Assembly: GCA_009782085.1 (NCBI GenBank)
Contig: WQUN01000025.1
Coordinates: forward strand, 1 to 7,539
From: Bacillota bacterium
GTDB lineage: Bacteria; Bacillota; Clostridia; Lachnospirales; WQUN01
Length of the DNA stretch: 7,539 nucleotides
Direction: 5' to 3'
The first letter of the stretch is position 1; the number at the start of each line of letters is the position of its first letter. Position numbers and translations under genes: made by a program. A model generated the notes under the pieces. It worked only from the letters and a program-made list of their open reading frames with translations. It ran no database searches and was not told the DNA's origin. Shown here one piece after another: positions 6,476-7,539 of the stretch.

Positions 6476-6535
6476 CCTCCTCTGTCGACGTCGTCGGTAA
6501 ATGTTTTCTGCATCCGGTATACAATAACCGCAGGA
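6438..6535. repeat. 98-bp imperfect palindrome spanning the 3' end of the exosortase gene
   Basis: Nested, symmetrically spaced arms can be read. TCCTGCGG (6438-6445) pairs with CCGCAGGA (6528-6535). TATACCGG (6452-6459) pairs with CCGGTATA (6513-6520). GAAAACATTAACC (6465-6477) pairs with GGTAAATGTTTTC (6496-6508) with one mismatch. The centre is the perfect palindrome GTCGAC (6484-6489). The intervening bulges are 6/6 and 5/5 bases, so the symmetry is exact about 6486.5. There is no T-tract, so it is not a typical intrinsic terminator, although so large a hairpin could halt polymerase or protect the message end. A mobile, REP- or MITE-like origin is possible. Confidence 0.8.
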
Positions 6536-6569
6536 AATCCCCATGAGAACCGGTCTTTGAACCTGTATC

Positions 6570-6660
6570 GTCGTTTCGTTTGAAATTGAGCTTTAAACTT
6601 CGCGCGATAGAACATTGGTCGTTTCGCGCTCGTTTTCAGCTCATTTCAAATCAAAACGAC
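6570..6660. repeat. 91-bp imperfect palindrome between convergent genes
   Basis: The arms at 6570-6592 and 6638-6660 (beginning GTCGTTTCG and ending AAAACGAC) are reverse complements apart from one mismatch and one inserted base in each arm. Inside lies a second stem, GCGCGA (6602-6607) with TCGCGC (6624-6629), centred at almost the same point (about 6615). It starts 34 bp after the preceding palindrome and has a different sequence. It ends 29 bp before the stop codon of the convergent amidase gene, so it could serve as the transcript end for one or both genes; neither side has a clear T-tract. Confidence 0.75.
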
Positions 6661-6689
6661 TGTATTCGGCCGCCAGGAAGGGGTCGAAT

Positions 6690-7379
6690 TTATCCCTCCG
6701 TCTCGCTGAAATACTCCACGGCGCCCATGTAGATCGCCCAGGCCAGGCGGTCCTGGTAATCCGGGTCGAGCAGCTTCTTTTTCTCCGCCGGGTTCGTCAT
6801 GAAGCCGCATTCCACGATGACCGCCGGCATGGTCGTCTGCTTCAGGACGTAGTAGCTGGAGTTCTCCTTGGGCTGCTTGGTGTTGCCCGGGTCGGCGAAT
6901 TCCCTGATCTTGTCCTGTATGCACTGGGCCAGTTTTTTGCTGTTGTCGGACGAGTTGAAGTAAAAGACCTGCGCGCCCTTCACCTGGCTGGCCAGATAGG
7001 AATTCTGGTGGACGCTTATGAAGATGTCCGCCTTGCTGGTGTTCGCTAGGAGTTTACGGCTGTACATATCGCCCTTTTTAGTGCCGGAGAGCGTCGAGTC
7101 GTCCACGCGCGTCATGAAGACCGTGGAGTCGCCCAGCTCCAGGTACGATTGCAGCTTCTGAGCGATAGCCAGGTTGATGTCCTTCTCGAGGCTGGAGCCG
7201 CTGACCTTCCCGGGGTCGAAGCCCCCGTGCCCCGCGTCTATCAGCACGACCTTTTTGGACAGCGGCATGGAGAACGCCGGCACGGTCTTGGCCCGGACGG
7301 TCATGAGCAGGCCGAAGGCTATGACCGCCAGATATATCACCGTCAGAATTGTCTCCTTTTTAACGCTGTAAACCTTCAC
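6690..7379 (-). CDS. cwlD: CwlD-like N-acetylmuramoyl-L-alanine amidase (spore cortex/germination type)
   Basis: Zinc-dependent Amidase_3 enzyme that cleaves the bond between N-acetylmuramic acid and L-alanine in peptidoglycan. CwlD proteins act during cortex synthesis to make muramic-delta-lactam, the mark read by germination hydrolases. From the GTG start it is 229 aa: membrane anchor at about 9-28; short linker with FSMPLSKKVVLIDAGHGG; zinc ligands His51, Glu65 (SSLEKDINL) and His124 (ISVHQNS); catalytic Glu190 in VIVECGFMTNP. The size, the anchor, the linker before the first zinc motif and the YQDRLAWAIYMG...EYF ending match CwlD as I know it from Bacillus. An ATG at 7442 would add 21 residues, but it lies inside a repeat; the GTG at 7379 has AGGGG 8 bases upstream. 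The gene converges on the exosortase gene and is not obviously linked to it. A vegetative amidase of the same family is the alternative. Confidence 0.88.
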   Translation of the reverse strand: MKVYSVKKETILTVIYLAVIAFGLLMTVRAKTVPAFSMPLSKKVVLIDAGHGGFDPGKVSGSSLEKDINLAIAQKLQSYLELGDSTVFMTRVDDSTLSGTKKGDMYSRKLLANTSKADIFISVHQNSYLASQVKGAQVFYFNSSDNSKKLAQCIQDKIREFADPGNTKQPKENSSYYVLKQTTMPAVIVECGFMTNPAEKKKLLDPDYQDRLAWAIYMGAVEYFSETEG

Positions 7380-7387
7380 CGTATCCA

Positions 7388-7392
7388 CCCCT
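7388..7392 (-). promoter_or_regulatory. Ribosome binding site AGGGG of the CwlD-like gene
   Basis: AGGGG on the minus strand is 8 bases before the GTG at 7379 and selects that codon as the start. The longer in-frame ATG at 7442 falls within the flanking palindromic repeat and has no such site. Confidence 0.6.
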
Positions 7393-7408
7393 ATGTATTT
7401 GCGAGTTT

Positions 7409-7538
7409 CCACGGAAACCCGAACGCCGCATTCCGTTGTCATCCTGAGCGAAGTTATGGATCTTTCACCTCCGGCATATCGCTCTGCGGCATAGAGATTC
7501 TTCGCTTGCGGCTCAGAATGACAAAATAGTTTCCGTGG
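7409..7538. repeat. Palindromic intergenic repeat with TGTCATCCTGAGC-type ends, upstream of cwlD
   Basis: TGTCATCCTGAGCGAAG begins at 7437. The region ends with the near-complement GGCTCAGAATGACA (to 7523), so the ends are inverted: TGTCAT(C/T)CTGAGC on either side. Inner parts also match in inverted order (GCGAAG...GGATCT and AGATTCTTCGC). Outside this, CCACGGAAAC (7409-7418) is perfectly inverted at 7529-7538. Repeats with such ends are scattered through the genomes of many unrelated bacteria; that is recalled knowledge, and copies elsewhere in this genome cannot be seen from here. The element occupies the promoter region of the CwlD-like gene and may separate it from its upstream neighbour. 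Confidence 0.7.
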
Positions 7539-7539
7539 G

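Noticed and set aside
6438..6660. CRISPR array
   Set aside because: The repeated segments are two different palindromes, not regularly spaced direct repeats, and no cas genes are visible.
6646..6924. Minus-strand open frame of 92 codons overlapping the amidase gene
   Set aside because: It is an out-of-frame shadow of the conserved amidase coding sequence with no motif of its own.
7380..7442. Upstream ATG at 7442 for the CwlD-like gene
   Set aside because: The ATG lies within the palindromic repeat and has no ribosome binding site. The GTG at 7379 with AGGGG gives the usual short cytoplasmic end before the anchor.

Overview
The window is about 7.5 kb of GC-rich chromosomal DNA with densely packed genes and good Shine-Dalgarno sites. 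The gene at the right end closely resembles CwlD, the germination-specific spore-cortex amidase. That points to an endospore-forming Firmicute, most likely a Clostridia-type anaerobe. This is an inference from one gene; no rRNA or other marker is present.

Left half (minus strand, read right to left from about 3.55 kb): an operon of at least three tightly linked genes. First is a secreted protein with two Asp-rich FG-GAP/VCBS-type calcium-binding motifs. Four bases later comes an OmpR-family response regulator, then a membrane sensor histidine kinase that overlaps it by 4 bp (ATGA). After a 79-bp gap with an AT-rich 7-bp tandem repeat, the start of an unidentified single-anchor membrane protein runs off the left edge.

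Centre and right (plus strand, 3.68-6.48 kb): a two-gene operon divergent from the first. It encodes a secreted VIT + von Willebrand factor A protein that ends in an exosortase-type sorting signal (Ser-Glu-Pro motif, one membrane helix, Arg/Lys tail). Overlapping it by 19 bp is a membrane exosortase carrying the full Cys/Arg/His catalytic set and resembling XrtK. This looks like a self-contained 'one enzyme, one substrate' protein-sorting system, and it is the most interesting content of the window. The leader of the operon can form two mutually exclusive RNA structures, one of which would cover the ribosome binding site.

Right end: the cwlD-like gene is on the minus strand, convergent with the exosortase gene. 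The gap between them holds two large, back-to-back imperfect palindromes, and the first of these supplies the last codons of the exosortase gene. Upstream of cwlD is a third palindromic repeat whose ends resemble the widespread TGTCATCCTGAGCGAAG-type intergenic repeat.

Working model (inference): the surface VIT-VWA protein is exported, processed and anchored or released by its own exosortase. The adjacent divergent two-component system with its secreted partner may sense envelope or extracellular conditions and could control the operon. No operator shared by the two was proven.
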